Notes: a model not told the origin generated them from the letters alone. Positions 45,889-54,191 are shown, numbered from the stretch's first letter. The stretch: DNA of 64,000 nt from Nakamurella multipartita DSM 44233 (GCF_000024365.1 NC_013235.1:1922001-1986000), one strand, 5' to 3'. Numbers and translations: made by a program.

Positions 45889-46008
45889 GAGGGCGATTCT
45901 GCCGTCGAACCCGGACATGTTCTGCCCGGGTTCCTCCCTACCGTCGGCGGCGTCCCCGACCAGGGGCGACCCGCACCATGAACCCGCACCATGAAGGAGC
46001 CAGAACCC

Positions 46009-46410
46009 ATGACCGCACTCGCCGCGACCCGCATCTTCACCGACGACGTGGACGCTCTGATCACGTTCTACGAGCGGATCACCGGCCTGACCGCGAACCG
46101 GCTTCATCCGCTGTTCGGTGAGATCACCACGCCCCGTGGGACGCTGGCCATCGCCAGCACCGACACGGTGCCGCTGCTCGGTCCGGGGTGCGCCCACGCC
46201 GGCGCGAACCGGAGCGTGTGCCTCGATTTCCTGGTCGACGATGTCGACGCGCTGCTCCCGGCGCTGCGGGAGGTCGTCAGCGACTTCGTCAGCGAGCCGA
46301 CCGACCTGCCCTGGGGGAACCGGTCGGTGCTGTTCCGCGACCCCGATGGCAACCTGGTCAATTTCTTCACGCCCACGACACCGGCTGCGCGGCAGCGCTT
46401 CGGCCGGTGA
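46009..46410 (+). CDS. VOC (glyoxalase/bleomycin-resistance fold) family protein
   Basis: The protein has 133 residues made of two beta-alpha-beta-beta-beta units (TRIFTDDVDALITFYERI and VCLDFLVDDVDALLPAL), ending in the conserved VLFRDPDGNLVNFFTP. The family includes metal-dependent lyases, dioxygenases and antibiotic-binding proteins; the substrate here is unknown. The ATG at 46009 follows AAGGAG. It is divergent from the WYL regulator and is its probable target. Confidence 0.92.
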   Translation: MTALAATRIFTDDVDALITFYERITGLTANRLHPLFGEITTPRGTLAIASTDTVPLLGPGCAHAGANRSVCLDFLVDDVDALLPALREVVSDFVSEPTDLPWGNRSVLFRDPDGNLVNFFTPTTPAARQRFGR

Positions 46411-46792
46411 GGGACCGCTCAGCCGCTGGCCGTTCCGGCGTGATCGACCCGTCTGGCTTCCGACTTCTGAGCCGGGGCAGGCGCCAGGCTTCCGGGGCCC
46501 GGTGATAGGTCTCGGCACTGGCAGATTCCCCCCGGGGTTGGCCGTGCGAGGCCGTCCGTCCACCGTGATCCGATCGCAAGGTCTGCACGTCGCTCTGACT
46601 GACGTGCCGGCGGCAAGGGAGTAATACCGGCCATGCCGGAACCGATCGTTCTTGATGAGCGGGCGTGCCAGGCCGAGCCGCCCCAGGACGCGGCAGGAAG
46701 GACGCGGGCCGACACGGTCCTCCGGCGCCCGGTGCGAGCCGTTGCCGATGCTACGACCAAGGCGGTACTCGCCCGGCGCGGAAGCCGGCACG
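46411..46792. other. 382-bp stretch with no supportable gene
   Basis: The stretch lies between the VOC gene and the terminator of the convergent secreted-protein gene. Short open frames are present on both strands, but none has a binding site or recognisable product. No repeat or RNA structure was seen. Confidence 0.5.
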
Positions 46793-46821
46793 GGTCACGC
46801 CCCCGGGTAGGGGGCGTGACC
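46793..46821 (-). terminator. Hairpin terminator of the secreted-protein gene
   Basis: A perfect 12-bp stem has arms GGTCACGCCCCC (46793-46804) and GGGGGCGTGACC (46810-46821) with a 5-base loop. It lies 18 bp beyond the stop codon at 46840. No T-run follows on either strand. Confidence 0.75.
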
Positions 46822-46839
46822 GGGATGCTGTCGTCCGGC

Positions 46840-47391
46840 TCAGGCCAGGGCGCCCAGCAGCTGATTCAGGAGGGCGACGATCTGGCTCAGGACCGTGCTG
46901 AGCGGCAGGGGGCCGTCCAGCAGTCCGGCGATCGCGCAGAGCAGGTTGCCAACCAGGTTGCCGGCTCCGGCCTGGGCGGTGAGGTTCAGGTGCACCGTGT
47001 CCAGATGCACCTGCAGGCCGAGCAGGTCAAGATTGAGCGGGCCAAGAACGAGGTCGAGAATCTGGCAGGAGCCGCTGCTCTGGGCCAGGTCGACCGGGAT
47101 CGCCAGGTCCTGCGTGCCCTGGGTGACGGCGCCGCTGCCATCGGTGATGGTGCCGGTGAAGGAACCGACAGCCTGTGCGGTCCCGTCCGGTGCGGTGATG
47201 AACCTTTGTACGGCAAACGTGCCCTGGACAGCGCCGGAGCCGTCGGACAAGGTGCCGGTGAGCGGCGTCGTGGTGGGGTCGATGGTTGCCGGCTGGGTGG
47301 TTTGGTCGGCGGTGGCCGGGCCAGCGAGACCGATCGACAGCAGTGCCGCGACGGACAGTCCGATCAACACGGCCAGCATCTTCTTGATCAT
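46840..47391 (-). CDS. Secreted protein of unknown function
   Basis: The protein has 183 residues. A Sec signal peptide (MLAVLIGLSVAALLSIGLAGPATA) is followed by a domain with two Gly-Thr repeats (LTGTLSDGSGAVQGTF and FTGTITDGSGAV). The C-terminal half is hydrophobic and Leu-rich, with two cysteines (SCQILDLVLGPLNLDLLG, NLVGNLLCAIAGLLDG). I recall this C-terminal pattern from secreted proteins of other actinobacteria, without known function. The ATG at 47391 has AAGGAA ahead. A strong hairpin follows the gene. Confidence 0.82.
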   Translation of the reverse strand: MIKKMLAVLIGLSVAALLSIGLAGPATADQTTQPATIDPTTTPLTGTLSDGSGAVQGTFAVQRFITAPDGTAQAVGSFTGTITDGSGAVTQGTQDLAIPVDLAQSSGSCQILDLVLGPLNLDLLGLQVHLDTVHLNLTAQAGAGNLVGNLLCAIAGLLDGPLPLSTVLSQIVALLNQLLGALA

Positions 47392-47873
47392 TGTGCATTC
47401 CTTCCCAGATGGACTGAAGAATCCAAGCGGTTCGTCTTGAGGCAATCTCCCTTCTCGCTCCGGCACCCGGCAGGAGCAGCTGTCCAGGTTGGACCAACTG
47501 GAACGGGAGATCGCGGTCGAGCGTGAACGGCTGAATCGGGCCAGCGGCGGAGAGTCGCGGAACGACAGCGGTCAACAGACGGACTCGGCGGTCGGTCACA
47601 CAGATCGCGGCGATCGGCAGGCAGGGTCTGTTGCGCACGTCGACCTGCCGGAGCTGGAGGAGCGGGTGACCGAGAGCCAACGCGAGGCGTGGGCGCTTAA
47701 TTACCAAGCGGGGGTCGCCGACGCACAGACCCGCACTGGCGAGCGGACCCTGAACCCGTTTCACCCACTGCGCGGCTGAGGGCACGCCCGCGCAGGTCGT
47801 CAGCGGCAGGACGGTCCGCGTTCGACCGCCCTGTGGTCTTCGATCTCGCTGGTGATGCTCGCGGGGACGCTGG
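47392..47873. other. 480-bp stretch, no confident gene
   Basis: A plus-strand frame starting at a TTG near 47489 and ending at 47779 would encode a charged, helix-prone peptide (LDQLEREIAVERERLNRA). Its codon use is less GC-biased than in neighbouring genes, and it has no binding site. It may be a remnant. Nothing else was seen between the secreted-protein and sortase genes. Confidence 0.4.
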
Positions 47874-48704
47874 TCAGCCTTCGTTCTGGTGGGCGTAGAC
47901 GACGGTGTTGTTGAGGTAGCTGCCGGCACCGGAGTCGAAGTCGCCGCCGCAGGTGATAAGCCGGAGCTCCGGGCCGCTGGTGTTGCGGTACACCTGCAAC
48001 GTGGGGAAGTCGCTCTTGGGGTAGGAAGCGACGGTGTCGACCGTGAAGGACACGGTGCTGCCGTCGGCTCGATCGACGAACACCTGGTCGCCGGCGGTGA
48101 GCGCGGCTAACTCGAAGAACACCGACGGCCCGTTGGCCGCGCTGTCGATGTGCCCTTCCAGGACGGCCGGGCCGACGTCGCCGGGGGCCGGAGATCCGTT
48201 GAACCAGGCGGCCTTGTCGTAGTCCGGGCCGGGTGCGGGCACGGCCAGCGACCCGTCCGGGGCCAGCCCCAGCTCGATGAGTTCGGTGTCGACCTCGATC
48301 GCCGGGATTCGCAGATGGATCGGGCGGGCCGCGGCCGGCGCCGAGGGGGCCGGTGCGGCGGCCGACTGTTCCGGGGGCTGCGAGGGTTGGGCGGTGGCCG
48401 TGGGGATGCCCGACACGGTCGTCGGCGGCGCGGTGTTTGCCGAGCCCGATCCCGGCGATCCGACCACGGTGCTCGGGACGGCGGAAGGGGAGCTGGTGGT
48501 CGGCGCCGGTGACCGCGTCGGGCTGGGTGCCGGCGCGGACGCCGCGGGGTTCGGGGCGCTCTGTTGGCTCAGCAGGCCGACGGTGAGCGCGGCGCCGCCG
48601 CCGAGCAACAGAACGATCCCGACGACGGCGATGAGGATGCTGCGGGGTGCTGGGCGGCGCCGGGCGATGGGGCCCTGACCCGACCGCCCGGCGTCGCCGG
48701 CCAT
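47874..48704 (-). CDS. Class F-type sortase
   Basis: The protein has 276 residues. A membrane anchor (ILIAVVGIVLLLGGGAALTVGLL) is followed by a Ser/Pro/Thr linker to about residue 135 and a C-terminal sortase barrel. The catalytic His lies in VLEGHIDSA near 190 and the Cys in LRLITCGGDFD near 250, as in actinobacterial class E/F enzymes. No arginine follows the Cys; the usual position reads SYLNNTVVYAH. It should attach surface proteins outside the cell. The ATG at 48704 overlaps the stop of the CHRD gene (TGATG), so enzyme and probable substrate are co-translated. Confidence 0.88.
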   Translation of the reverse strand: MAGDAGRSGQGPIARRRPAPRSILIAVVGIVLLLGGGAALTVGLLSQQSAPNPAASAPAPSPTRSPAPTTSSPSAVPSTVVGSPGSGSANTAPPTTVSGIPTATAQPSQPPEQSAAAPAPSAPAAARPIHLRIPAIEVDTELIELGLAPDGSLAVPAPGPDYDKAAWFNGSPAPGDVGPAVLEGHIDSAANGPSVFFELAALTAGDQVFVDRADGSTVSFTVDTVASYPKSDFPTLQVYRNTSGPELRLITCGGDFDSGAGSYLNNTVVYAHQNEG

Positions 48705-49483
48705 CAGCTGTCGCTGCCGTGCGCGCGGCGCCGGTAGGTGAGCAGTCCGGCTCCACCGATCAGGGCGAGCCCGCCGACGGCCAGCAGCCCGGCATGCTCG
48801 ACCCCGGCGGTGGACCCGCCACCGGTCTCCACGCCACCGGCGGGAATCCCGCTCATCTGCGACGCGGCCAGCACACCGCACAGGGCGGGGTCGGTGGCCT
48901 CGGTCGGCAGGGACGGGTCGAGGTCGGACGTGGTGTCGCCGCTGTACTTGCCGTCGCCGTTGTAGTCGACGCCGTGGATCACCACGACCGCTTCACCGCT
49001 GAGCACCTCATCGGCGACGGTGCTGGTGACCTCGATGGAACCCCGCTCGTACTGCAGGGTTCCACCCGGTGCGGTGTCGAACCGATCGACCGCGAGAGCG
49101 GAATTCGGTGAGGTGTCCCCGGTCTTGGTCAACGAGACCACGATCTCGCCGTAGGCGGGGCCACCTTCGCTGGTGTTGAGGTGCCCGTCGGCGTTGGCGT
49201 CGTCGCCGAGCGTGGGGCATTCATGCCGGGCATCGGCGCCGAAATGGATATGGGCGGCATGCGGCTGGTCGGCCAGCAGGCCGGTGGCGCCCATGTCGAC
49301 CGTCAGCATCGTGCCGTCGACGGTGACCATGGCGGTGCCGTCGCCGTTCACCCCGTTGCCGGCGACCGGTTGCAGGTCGGCCTGCACCGACCCGGTGGCC
49401 GCGGCGGCCGGGATGGCGAACAGCACCATCGCCGCCATTCCGACAGCCGCACCCGTTGCTGCTCGGCGATACATCGATGTCAT
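48704..49483 (-). CDS. CHRD-domain surface protein, probable sortase substrate
   Basis: The protein has 259 residues. A signal peptide (GAAVGMAAMVLFAIPAAAATG) is followed by a CHRD-like domain with HAAHIHFGADARHECP near 75 and VVVIHGVDYNGDGKYSG near 165. The C-terminus reads AGGVETGGGSTAG, a hydrophobic helix (LLAVGGLALIGGAGLLTY) and the basic stop RRRAHGS. That is a sorting-signal layout without LPXTG. The ATG at 49483 follows AAGGAG. The coupled class F-type sortase gene begins at its stop codon. Confidence 0.85.
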   Translation of the reverse strand: MTSMYRRAATGAAVGMAAMVLFAIPAAAATGSVQADLQPVAGNGVNGDGTAMVTVDGTMLTVDMGATGLLADQPHAAHIHFGADARHECPTLGDDANADGHLNTSEGGPAYGEIVVSLTKTGDTSPNSALAVDRFDTAPGGTLQYERGSIEVTSTVADEVLSGEAVVVIHGVDYNGDGKYSGDTTSDLDPSLPTEATDPALCGVLAASQMSGIPAGGVETGGGSTAGVEHAGLLAVGGLALIGGAGLLTYRRRAHGSDS

Positions 49484-49646
49484 AGCCACTCCTTTGACGA
49501 CCGGCGGCGAAGCCCGCGTGGCCCCGTCGAACTGCATCCGTGCTTGATACGGGTGGGCATTCGCAGCGGCGGCGGTCCCGGATTGGTGGGCCGCGGCGCG
49601 GATCCGAGTTCCGTCCGCGGCGGTGTGCGCCCAGCGACGCAAGCCC

Positions 49647-49723
49647 AACTCGCTGTTGATCATGGGAGGAGTGCTGTTGTGGCGCCGGGATACCGGCCTT
49701 CTACCCATGATCAACAGCGAGTT
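49647..49723. repeat. 20-bp perfect inverted repeat, MITE/REP-like unit
   Basis: AACTCGCTGTTGATCATGGG at 49647-49666 is repeated inversely at 49704-49723 with 37 bp between. It sits in the 508-bp gap (49484-49991) between the CHRD gene and a divergent gene; I see nothing else in that gap. No transposase is present, and it has no T-run or tRNA-like form. It resembles a small non-autonomous repeat, but only one copy is in this window. Confidence 0.6.
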
Positions 49724-49991
49724 TGGTGGCGCCGTGGCGCTCAGAACAGGGAGCGTTCGACGCGTTCCTCGATGGACGGAGGGCCCAAGTTGGTCGGGTT
49801 CAGGTTCAGATGACCGGATCCCGGCCGCTGCGTAGCGATCTCGTCGAACCAGCATTGCGGCAACCCGTTCCAGCCTGGCGGGCACAGGGCGGCCCCGGTC
49901 GCCGGTGGGCAGGTCGGGCCCATCGACCCTGCCCGGAGCCTCGACGATCCGCTTGGCTGGAACAGGTGGTCCGGCGGCGACAGGGGGCGCG

Positions 49992-50588
49992 ATGGCGAAC
50001 GAATTCGACGGCCAGGACGACGTGCACCCGCTCGCTCTGCCGGCGGCCCTCCGGCGCCTGGTGCGGTGCGTGGTGGTGACGATGGGGCTGCTGGTGCGGG
50101 GACGGCTGCACCAGCCACCGGCCCGGGTCGGGGATCGGCTGACCTTCGCCGACGGGACCTGTGGCCGGGTCTACCGTGAGACGGCGGTGGATCGACCGCC
50201 GTCGCTGGATCCGACGGTGCTCGTGGTGACGTTCCGGATGCGGTGGTTGAACGGCCGCGGCGGACAGGCCTACTTCCGCCTCGTCAGCCGGCTGAACACG
50301 GTTCTGTTCGCCGGGTTTCCCGGTTTCGTCACCAAACTGTGGGTGGCTGCCGACGAGCAGGACAGGTACCGCGGGCTCTACGAATGGGACGGGTCCGGCC
50401 CGGCTCGGGAGTACGTCCGGGCGTTGTGGTGGCCGCTGGCCCTGATCAGCCACCGGGACTCGATCCGCGCCCACGTGCGGCCCGGCCGCCGGCGGGACGA
50501 CGTGGTCCCCGATTCGCCTCCGGCGGATGACTCCTGGTGGGCGGTGAAACGGGTAGGGAAGCCCTCGGCTACTCACGGAAGCGATTGA
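49992..50588 (+). CDS. Unknown protein, possibly monooxygenase-like fold
   Basis: The protein has 198 residues, no signal peptide and one hydrophobic stretch near the start (LVRCVVVTMGLLVRG). The centre reads VLVVTFRMRWLNGRGGQAYFRLV and GLYEWDGSGPAREYVRALWWP. This is reminiscent of small dimeric ferredoxin-like (antibiotic-monooxygenase-type) proteins, but I would not assign it. The ATG at 49992 follows a GGGGG patch. It lies just ahead of the Hsp20 gene, about 100 bp away, at the edge of the stress island. Confidence 0.7.
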   Translation: MANEFDGQDDVHPLALPAALRRLVRCVVVTMGLLVRGRLHQPPARVGDRLTFADGTCGRVYRETAVDRPPSLDPTVLVVTFRMRWLNGRGGQAYFRLVSRLNTVLFAGFPGFVTKLWVAADEQDRYRGLYEWDGSGPAREYVRALWWPLALISHRDSIRAHVRPGRRRDDVVPDSPPADDSWWAVKRVGKPSATHGSD

Positions 50589-50690
50589 CGGACAGAGGGT
50601 TTCGATGGACCAGGACCAAGTGCTCTACCACCCGGGTCTTCGGCGGAATACGGTCGGATCGACGGTCGGCACGCGGACAAGGAGGTCGCC

Positions 50691-51164
50691 ATGACGACAG
50701 TGGACACCCGTCAGGTCGACGCGGTCCCCACCCAGTTCAACTGGCTGGACCGGATGTTCGACGAATGGATCAAGGCATTCCCGGCGGCCCGGAACTTCGG
50801 GCTGCACTGGCCCTTCCAGCTGGACGACGTGATCCGGGTGGACGAGTTCCAGGACGACAAGACCCAGGTGATCCGGGCCGAACTTCCCGGCATCGATCCG
50901 GACAAGGACCTCGAGATCACGGTGGCGAACGGGCTCCTGCACATCAACGCCGAACGCACGGTCGAGCACGAGACCACGGGCCAGGGATTCACCCGCCACG
51001 AACTGCGCTGTGGAAGTCTGACTCGAACCTTGCCGTTGCCGGGCGGCGCCACCGAGTCCGACATCACGGCCACCTACCAGGACGGCATCCTGGAGATCCG
51101 GATTCCCGTCGCCGCGCCGGCGGCAACCCGCGAGCCCACCAAGATCGCCGTCAGCAAGTCCTGA
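50691..51164 (+). CDS. Hsp20/alpha-crystallin small heat shock protein
   Basis: The protein has 157 residues with an alpha-crystallin domain from VIRVDEFQDDKTQVIRAELPG near 45. It includes DLEITVANGLLHINAER and the C-terminal GILEIRIPV, with the conserved I-x-I/V near the end. It holds unfolding proteins in solution under stress. AAGGAGG precedes the ATG. In mycobacteria the relative HspX is a major DosR target, and here it begins an island of similar genes. A weak box-like AGGACCAAGTGCTC lies about 65 bp upstream. Confidence 0.95.
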   Translation: MTTVDTRQVDAVPTQFNWLDRMFDEWIKAFPAARNFGLHWPFQLDDVIRVDEFQDDKTQVIRAELPGIDPDKDLEITVANGLLHINAERTVEHETTGQGFTRHELRCGSLTRTLPLPGGATESDITATYQDGILEIRIPVAAPAATREPTKIAVSKS

Positions 51165-51239
51165 TCCTCCGGGATCGGCCCCTCGGGCCCGGCCGGTGAC
51201 GGCCGGGCCCGAGCCATGACGGGCGGACGCCGAAGCCGC

Positions 51240-51713
51240 TCACCGCGCGGTCAGCGTGATGATGCCCAGATCGAACGAGCGGGCGGCCGCGGACAGCTCG
51301 TCGTGGGTGGGCGCGGTGTCGCCGGCGATCACGATGCCGAGGCGCCGTTTGGTCCCCGCCGCACCGAAGCGCCCGAGGAACTCGGCGATCGTGTCGGCCA
51401 CGGTGGCGGGATCATCGTCCAGAGTGGCTCGCATCCACCGCCGGTGGCCGAAACGGGTGACCTGCACGTCGCGACCGCCGCGCAGGTTGCGCCGCCAGCG
51501 GTGCTGGGTGATCACCACCAGCCGGTCGCCCAGCTCGGTGAAGCCGACAGGAATGTCGTACCGGTGACCGGTGCGCCGACCCAGCACGTGCAGGATGAGC
51601 ACGGAGCCGTCCAGCCACCGGTGCAAGGGTGACCGCAGCGCCCACCGAACCAGCGGATTCACCGCAGTGATCAGCCGCTGGGGTGGCACCACCCGGTCGA
51701 TCGTGGTGGTCAC
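51240..51713 (-). CDS. Ddn-like F420-dependent reductase family protein
   Basis: The protein has 157 residues. The core LHVLGRRTGHRYDIPVGF near 41 and the following LVVITQHRWRRNLRGG match the split-barrel deazaflavin-dependent nitroreductase (Ddn) family. Members reduce quinones or nitro compounds with F420H2 near the membrane. It lies on the minus strand just downstream of a UspA gene (37 bp), so the two are probably co-transcribed. Cofactor use is assumed from the family. Confidence 0.82.
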   Translation of the reverse strand: MTTTIDRVVPPQRLITAVNPLVRWALRSPLHRWLDGSVLILHVLGRRTGHRYDIPVGFTELGDRLVVITQHRWRRNLRGGRDVQVTRFGHRRWMRATLDDDPATVADTIAEFLGRFGAAGTKRRLGIVIAGDTAPTHDELSAAARSFDLGIITLTAR

Positions 51714-51750
51714 GCAGATCCTCCCGTCCCGCCGTTGCCGCTACGAGGAG

Positions 51751-52230
51751 TCAGGCCGCGAGCGTGGACTGCGGCCGATCCGGCGCAGTCCGCCGGATCA
51801 CGCTCTCGTGCCCGTCGACGACGACCCGGCACCGGGCATGCCGCAGGCAGCTCGGGGCAACCTCCCCGAGAAGCAGGTCAGTGGCCGTGGTGTGTTCGTG
51901 GGCGCCCAGAACCAACATCTGGGCGTCGGCGGCAATCCGGCACAGCTCCCGGGCCGGCCGGCCATGGGTGCTGGTCTGGCGCACGGTGGGCTTGACCGGC
52001 AGCTCGGCCAGGGCGGCCGAGACCTCGTTGTGCACCATGCACACCGATCCGCGGTGCAGCTCCGGCGACGGCCCGAAAAGCAGTTCGGCCAGGTGCGATT
52101 CGCGGCAGTGCACGACCTCGACGGGCGCATGCACGCTGACCGCCTCCCGCAGGGCCCAGCGCAGAGCGGCCAGACTGCTCGGCGACCCGTCAAGACCGAC
52201 CACGATGCGCCGTGGAGTGGTGGAAGCCAT
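51751..52230 (-). CDS. Universal stress protein, single domain, non-ATP-binding type
   Basis: The protein has 159 residues and a UspA fold (RRIVVGLDGSPSSLAALRWAL at the start). The C-terminal ATP loop G-x2-G-x9-G-S/T is missing: the segment reads MLVLGAHEHTTATDLLLGEV. Such members are expected not to bind ATP. The ATG at 52230 removes a long upstream extension without coding character. It diverges from the CBS-BON gene, and two DosR-like boxes lie between them. Confidence 0.9.
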   Translation of the reverse strand: MASTTPRRIVVGLDGSPSSLAALRWALREAVSVHAPVEVVHCRESHLAELLFGPSPELHRGSVCMVHNEVSAALAELPVKPTVRQTSTHGRPARELCRIAADAQMLVLGAHEHTTATDLLLGEVAPSCLRHARCRVVVDGHESVIRRTAPDRPQSTLAA

Positions 52231-52318
52231 GCCGGTGCACCCCTTTTCCCTCGTCACCCGGGCCCGACCCGGACCGGTGTTCCTGCCCCGACGGTAACCA
52301 TCGGCGCCGCCCGGAGGC

Positions 52319-52334
52319 AGGGACGAAGGTCCCT
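52319..52334. promoter_or_regulatory. DosR-like box, best copy (UspA/CBS intergenic region)
   Basis: AGGGACGAAGGTCCCT has the perfect palindromic core GGGAC-N4-GTCCC, matching the core of the mycobacterial DevR/DosR box. It lies 89 bp from the UspA start (52230) and 106 bp from the CBS-BON start (52440). Confidence 0.65.
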
Positions 52335-52365
52335 GGGTGGGGCGCCGGTAGCGCGGGGCCGGACA

Positions 52366-52379
52366 CGGGACCTTTGACC
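52366..52379 (-). promoter_or_regulatory. DosR-like box, second copy (UspA/CBS intergenic region)
   Basis: The minus strand reads GGTCAAAGGTCCCG, identical to 4091-4104 in front of the L,D-transpeptidase gene. Its 3' half AAGGTCC is shared with most of the other boxes. It is 61 bp ahead of the CBS-BON start. Confidence 0.55.
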
Positions 52380-52439
52380 GTTGACCGGACCTCGGCCGGG
52401 CCACCAGGCTGGATGGGGCAGACCCGGGCGGAGGAGTCC

Positions 52440-53048
52440 ATGATGCAAGCACGAGATGTGATGTCCCGCCCGGTGGTCACCGTGACCCCGGCGACGACGG
52501 CCGCGGACGCGGCCAGGCTGCTGTGTGCCCACGGTTTCACGGCCCTGCCGGTGGTCGAGGGGGACGGTCTGGTCGGGATCGTCACCGAGGCCGATCTGAT
52601 CGACGACCCGGGTGGGTCGCTGCACCCCCGCCCGGGCCGGCACGAGGCGGCATCCTCGGAACTACTGGTCCGGGACGTGATGAGCGCGCCCGTGCGGTCG
52701 TTGACCAAGACCGCCGACGTGGCCGACACCGCGGCGATGATGGTTCGGGACCGGATCCGGAGCCTGCCGGTGGTCGACGGTGGGCGCGTGATCGGGATCG
52801 TCACCCGCCGCGACCTGCTGCGCGCGGGGCTGGCCCACATCGACCAGGATCTGGCCGACGAGATCAGCCGGCAGCTGGCCCAGGTGGACACGCCGAACCG
52901 GTGGCGGGTCACCGTCGAGGACGGCGTGGCCGATATCGAGGACTACGGCAGCGATGTCGAGGACCGTGAACGGGCCGCCCGACTCGCGGCCGAGGTCCCC
53001 GGAGTGGCCGCCGTGCGTGCGCGGCATCAGACGCCGGATCCGTTCTGA
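52440..53048 (+). CDS. CBS-pair protein with C-terminal BON domain
   Basis: The protein has 202 residues. Two CBS motifs (MQARDVMSRPVVTVTPATT near 2, and VRDVMSAPVRSLTKTADVAD near 77) are followed by a BON-like end (WRVTVEDGVADIEDYGSDVED near 160). CBS pairs sense adenine nucleotides. The relative Hrp1 of Mycobacterium tuberculosis is a DosR target. GGAGG precedes two adjacent ATGs (52440 and 52443); the second has the better spacing. It diverges from a UspA gene and shares its boxes. Confidence 0.92.
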   Translation: MMQARDVMSRPVVTVTPATTAADAARLLCAHGFTALPVVEGDGLVGIVTEADLIDDPGGSLHPRPGRHEAASSELLVRDVMSAPVRSLTKTADVADTAAMMVRDRIRSLPVVDGGRVIGIVTRRDLLRAGLAHIDQDLADEISRQLAQVDTPNRWRVTVEDGVADIEDYGSDVEDRERAARLAAEVPGVAAVRARHQTPDPF

Positions 53049-53105
53049 CCCGAGCGGCCGAGCATCACAGTCAATTCGAGCAGCAGTCTATCCGAGCAGG
53101 AGAAG

Positions 53106-53131
53106 GGCCGGGGCCGTCACCGGCCCCGGCC
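53106..53131. terminator. Bidirectional hairpin between CBS-BON and UspA genes
   Basis: A perfect 11-bp stem has arms GGCCGGGGCCG and CGGCCCCGGCC and a TCAC loop. It lies between two converging genes (stops at 53048 and 53141). Confidence 0.75.
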
Positions 53132-53140
53132 TTCGCCGGT

Positions 53141-54034
53141 TCACTCGGCGGGCGCGGACCGGACCACCACGACCGGGGCCTGGCTGTGCAGGATCAGCGA
53201 ATGGCTGGTCGAACCGAGCAGCATCCCGGTGAAGCCGCCACGACCATGGCTGCCGACCACCAGCAGCTGAGCCTGCTCGGCCTCCTGCAACAGTCGCGGA
53301 ACGGCCCGGCCGCTGGTCAGGACCTGGCGAACCGGAACGTCGGGGTACTTGTCGGCCCAGCCGGCCAGGCGTTCGGACAGGACCTCACGCTCCTCCTGCT
53401 CGATCCGGGCCGGGTCCACCAATGGATTCTGGAACCGGTGGGTACCGGGCACCACCACGTCATGCCAGGTGTGCACGGCCACCAGTTCCGCGCCCCGGAA
53501 GGACGCGGCCTGGAAGGCGAAGGCGATCGCGCCCTCACTGGTACCGGCCCCGTCGACGCCGACCACCACCGGTCCGCTCGTCCGTCCGTGATGGCCCCGG
53601 TGGATGACCGCCACCGGCGCCGGGTTGGTCGACGCCACGGCCAACGCCACCGAGCCCAGGAGGACGCCGTAGACGCGGTTCTCATCGCCCGAACCGACGA
53701 CCGTCAGCAACGCGCGGGCCGACTCGGCGGGCAGGGCGACCGAAGCCCGTTCGTAGATGACCTTGGTGACGATGCCCAGATCCGGGTGCTCGCCCTGCAG
53801 GTCGGCCGCGACGCGACGCAGCATCTTTTCGCAGTCGTGACGCAGCCCGGACTGCAGATCGTCGGAATAGGTGGTGAATTCGGGATACCCGGCGATCGCG
53901 GGCAGGGTGAAGGCGTGCACCAGGCGCAGCTCGCAGTGCCGCCGGGACGCCTCATCGGCCGCCCAGCGGGCGGCGTCGAGCGCGACATCCGATTCGTCCA
54001 CACCGACCACGATGAATTCATTGGCGATGGTCAT
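53141..54034 (-). CDS. Universal stress protein, tandem UspA domains
   Basis: The protein has 297 residues. Domain one starts EFIVVGVDESDVALDAARWA and domain two GPVVVGVDGAGTSEGAIAFA near 147. Domain two ends with a full ATP loop VVGSHGRGGFTGMLLGSTSHS; domain one has a looser loop (GSGDENRVYGVLLGSV). Tandem UspA proteins of this type are DosR-induced in mycobacteria and influence entry into dormancy. The ATG at 54034 follows AGGAG. It diverges from another tandem UspA gene with two box-like motifs between them. Confidence 0.94.
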   Translation of the reverse strand: MTIANEFIVVGVDESDVALDAARWAADEASRRHCELRLVHAFTLPAIAGYPEFTTYSDDLQSGLRHDCEKMLRRVAADLQGEHPDLGIVTKVIYERASVALPAESARALLTVVGSGDENRVYGVLLGSVALAVASTNPAPVAVIHRGHHGRTSGPVVVGVDGAGTSEGAIAFAFQAASFRGAELVAVHTWHDVVVPGTHRFQNPLVDPARIEQEEREVLSERLAGWADKYPDVPVRQVLTSGRAVPRLLQEAEQAQLLVVGSHGRGGFTGMLLGSTSHSLILHSQAPVVVVRSAPAE

Positions 54035-54106
54035 CGTCACGCCTTTCTCCTCAGCCGACAGCGACAGGTCCTGGTTCCAGCGTGCGGCCGTCTCGGCCCC
54101 GGCCCC

Positions 54107-54121
54107 AGGGGCCAAGGTCCT
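54107..54121. promoter_or_regulatory. DosR-like box between divergent UspA genes
   Basis: AGGGGCCAAGGTCCT fits the shared pattern AGGG-N3-AAGGTCCY. It lies 73 bp from the start at 54034 and 137 bp from the start at 54258. Confidence 0.6.
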
Positions 54122-54177
54122 GATCGGTGGTCGGGCGGACCCGAACTGCGCCGTCGTCCGGAATGCCTGCCGGGACG

Positions 54178-54191
54178 GGGCCATAAGGCCC
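54178..54191. promoter_or_regulatory. Second palindrome between divergent UspA genes
   Basis: GGGCC-ATAA-GGCCC is a perfect palindrome, 67 bp ahead of the plus-strand UspA gene at 54258. It has the arm spacing of the DosR-like core but different inner bases. Confidence 0.4.

Noticed and set aside
44887..46791. Extension of the WYL regulator by about 300 upstream codons
   Set aside because: The extension runs opposite the VOC gene and has no recognisable domain. The normal N-terminus begins at 45888.
47489..47779. Plus-strand coiled-coil-like frame between the secreted protein and sortase genes
   Set aside because: It has no ATG/GTG start with a binding site, lower GC bias at third positions than neighbours, and no known relative. 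It is kept only as a note on the gap.
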